A stretch of DNA of 15,057 nt from Candidatus Bipolaricaulota bacterium (GTDB lineage Bacteria; Bipolaricaulota; Bipolaricaulia; UBA7950; UBA9294), in the NCBI GenBank assembly GCA_030612485.1, contig JAUWNS010000045.1:1-15057 (forward strand), given 5' to 3'. The notes beneath the pieces are model-generated. The model saw nothing but the letters and a program-made list of their open reading frames with translations. It did no database searches and was not told the DNA's origin. Shown piece after piece: positions 13,734 to 15,057 of this stretch. Position 1 is the first letter of the stretch. Every line of letters starts with the position of its first letter. The position numbers and the translations under genes were made by a program.

Positions 13734-14689
13734 CTACGTCAGCACGTGCGCGTAACGTGCCCTTCGTCCTACTGGTTGGAAACCTAGCTGTTCGTACAAT
13801 CGTGCAGCGCAGGGGTTGTTCACATTGACGTCAAGCAGCACATGATCACCGCCCGCTGCCCGGAAGCGCCTCAACACCTCAGCCACGAGCGCTGATCCGA
13901 TACCCCGCTCGCGCCACTCCGGTCGAACTCCCATCTGGATAATCCATCTGTCGGCGCAGACAATAAACCCCACCGGCACGTCATCCTGATAGGCCAGTAA
14001 GGACAACTCGGGACGAAAATCGTCGCCACCCGTCTCCAGCCAGGCAATCCATTCCTCCTGACTCCAGTCTGGATAGCCTGGCCGCTCCCGGAAGGCTGCT
14101 TGATAGACAGTGAAGAACTGACTGGCTAAAGCAGGTACCCATGTTGCTAATCTGATGCCGGGAGGCACTGCAACATCTGGTAGGGGGGCATCCAGATCGC
14201 GTCGCATCACATCCTCTGCAAACCGCTGCTTGAACCCGTGCCGCTCGAAAAGGTGCACCGCCCCTGCGCTGAGCGACTCGGTGCTAAGTTGTAGAACGTG
14301 CGCCCGATTTGGGGAACAGGTATCGAGGAGCCTGCTGGCCTCTGCTATACTCCACCTGAGCAAGAAGGTTCCGAACCCACGCTTGCGGTAGGCCGGGTGG
14401 ACCTGCCCCACGATAGTGGCCCGGTACTCTTCTGGTGTATGTGTTGGCTGTACCGCCGTAGACGCAACCAACCGCCCGGCCACTTCGAAAGCGCCAATGG
14501 ATGCCCCGGCAAGGCGGGCAGATAGTGCTTCTGGATGTAGGTGTCCGTGGCGCCCAGTGGGAGACCCCCATCCGCTTCCAGGCACATGGTCGCGAGTGCA
14601 GTAATCGCCGCGACATCGGCGGTCTGGAGTGAACGCCATGAAAGTCCGAGAGTGGTTGGTATAGTCATGTTCTCGTCTGGAGAATCCAT
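13734..14689 (-). CDS. Tandem GNAT acetyltransferase, copy B, with the same -1 frameshift as copy A
   Basis: Start ATG 14689 (cccggag SD 7 nt upstream), giving MDSPDENMTIPTTLGLSWRS through TYIQKHYLPALPG. The -1 frame then continues ASIGAFEVAGRLVAS to the TAG at 13734. The switch lies at a run of four G on the coding strand (14504-14507). Restoring one base gives about 318 residues. Two acetyl-CoA motifs are intact: VGQVHPAYRKRGFGTFLL and MGVRPEWRERGIGSALVAEV. It is about 87% identical to copy A in the DNA I compared, with most differences silent or conservative in both frames. It is flanked by R7 and R8. The longer open frame that runs upstream through 14894 crosses tRNA genes and is not the true N-terminus. 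Confidence 0.8.
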
Positions 14690-14713
14690 GGTGGTGCTCC
14701 GGGCACGTAGGCG

Positions 14714-14764
14714 TTGGGGTCAGACCTTCATTTTTGGTGTTTGTCCGACTGCTGAAAGAAAAAT
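14714..14764 (+). repeat. Family R repeat, left-end partial copy R8 abutting a tRNA
   Basis: ggggtcagaccttcattttt, ggtgtttgtccgactgctga and a/g-rich taaatac match R4 and R6 left arms. The similarity stops at about 14765, exactly where the tRNA-Arg(TCG) 3' end begins. The family core is missing. Confidence 0.8.
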
Positions 14765-14837
14765 ACGCCCGAAGGGACTTGAACCCCCAACCCCCGGTTC
14801 CGAAGACCGGTGCTCTATCCAGTTGAGCTACGGGCGC
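14764..14837 (-). tRNA. tRNA-Arg (anticodon TCG)
   Basis: 74 nt, complete cloverleaf: acceptor GCGCCCG/CGGGCGT (G-T closing pair), D stem GCTC/GAGC with A20-type loop AACTGGATA as expected for Arg, anticodon loop CTTCGGA, five-base variable loop, T loop TTCAAGT, discriminator A. CCA is not encoded. It decodes CGA/CGG-type codons. Confidence 0.95.
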
Positions 14838-14851
14838 GTAAGGGAAAAAAC

Positions 14852-14929
14852 TGGGAGGAGCGACGGGACTCGAACCCGCGACCCCCAGGACCACAACCTG
14901 GTGCGCTAACCAGCTGCGCCACGCTCCCC
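14852..14929 (-). tRNA. tRNA-His (anticodon GTG)
   Basis: Acceptor GGGAGCG/CGCTCCT, D stem GCGC/GCGC, anticodon loop TTGTGGT (GTG), T loop TTCGAGT. The extra 5' G (position -1, base 14929) and C73 that identify His tRNA are both present. A CCA is encoded at 14852-14854, unlike its neighbours. Confidence 0.95.
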
Positions 14930-14945
14930 ATGATTATCAACCACC

Positions 14946-15018
14946 TACGCCCGGGAGGATTCGAACCTCCGGCCAACGGCTTAGAAGGCCGTTGCTCTGT
15001 CCACTGAGCTACGGGCGC
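14946..15018 (-). tRNA. tRNA-Arg (anticodon TCT)
   Basis: 73 nt: acceptor GCGCCCG/CGGGCGT identical to the other Arg tRNA, D stem GCTC/GAGC, anticodon loop CTTCTAA (TCT), T loop TTCGAAT, discriminator A, no encoded CCA. It decodes AGA/AGG. Confidence 0.95.
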
Positions 15019-15029
15019 ATCTTTACCAG

Positions 15030-15057
15030 AGCGGAAGACGGGGATCGAACCCGCATT
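15030..15057 (-). tRNA. Partial tRNA, probably Gly
   Basis: Only the 3' end is in the window: T stem-loop GCGGG-TTCGATC-CCCGT, acceptor 3' strand CTTCCGC, discriminator T. A 5' strand GCGGAAG with T73 is typical of tRNA-Gly, but the anticodon lies outside the window. Confidence 0.75.

Noticed and set aside
14690..14894. In-frame N-terminal extension of GNAT copy B (contains APVAQLDRAPVFGTGG and GWGFKSLRAYF)
   Set aside because: It is a translation through the tRNA genes on the same strand, a well-known artefact. The ATG at 14689 has an SD and matches copy A.
14541..15007. Plus-strand frames containing RRDSNPRPPGPQPG and RPGGFEPPANGLEG
   Set aside because: These are the antisense translations of the tRNA genes, not proteins.

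Overview
This is a bacterial accessory region of medium GC content that ends in a tRNA cluster. The gene families, the Shine-Dalgarno (SD) sites and tRNA genes that mostly lack an encoded CCA are all bacterial. I cannot assign a phylum. The mix of small cassettes, broken genes and many dispersed repeats suggests a fast-turnover island in an environmental, perhaps metagenome-derived, genome.

Layout, left to right. 23-319: small basic protein of unknown function. 740-1254: toxin-antitoxin (TA) pair whose ParE/RelE-like toxin is cut by one amber codon. 1689-2861 (-): MFS transporter, then a radC remnant (2895-3079, -). 3471-3973: intact YefM/YoeB-type TA pair with a paired palindromic operator. 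4098-5056 (-): tandem-GNAT acetyltransferase in two frames (copy A). 5670-7156: four-TM membrane protein plus alpha/beta-hydrolase. 7212-7463 (-): transposase N-terminal remnant. 7618-8361 (-): K+-channel-like protein. 8754-9602 (-): secreted protein with a calcium-binding-type tail. 10462-13138 (-): Gabija anti-phage operon gajA-gajB. 13734-14689 (-): GNAT copy B with a -1 break at the same place as copy A. 14764-15057 (-): tRNA-Arg(TCG), tRNA-His(GTG), tRNA-Arg(TCT) and a partial, probably Gly, tRNA.

The strongest non-coding signal is a roughly 210 bp repeat, called family R here. It has inverted ends (ATTCTTGGTGTTT ... AAACACCAAGAAT) and a conserved internal hairpin. Eight full or partial copies lie at about 1292, 4037, 5263, 7471, 8461, 10223, 13482 (inverted) and 14714. 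Nearly every gene or gene pair is separated from the next by one copy, so the window reads as a repeat-delimited cassette array anchored at tRNA genes. Gabija lies between two oppositely oriented copies. A second repeat (1553-1650, 5149-5246) looks like the duplicated 3' end of a coding sequence. A cluster of palindromes occupies 9892-10110.

Functionally the island groups defence and stress genes: Gabija, one live and one broken TA module, two GNAT enzymes, and an uncharacterised membrane-protein/hydrolase pair. Known: GajA (OLD-family ATPase plus TOPRIM nuclease) works with GajB (UvrD-like helicase) in phage defence. Inferred: that the R elements drove assembly of the array, that the GNAT genes might be expressed by frameshifting, and that the membrane/hydrolase pair might be a defence module.
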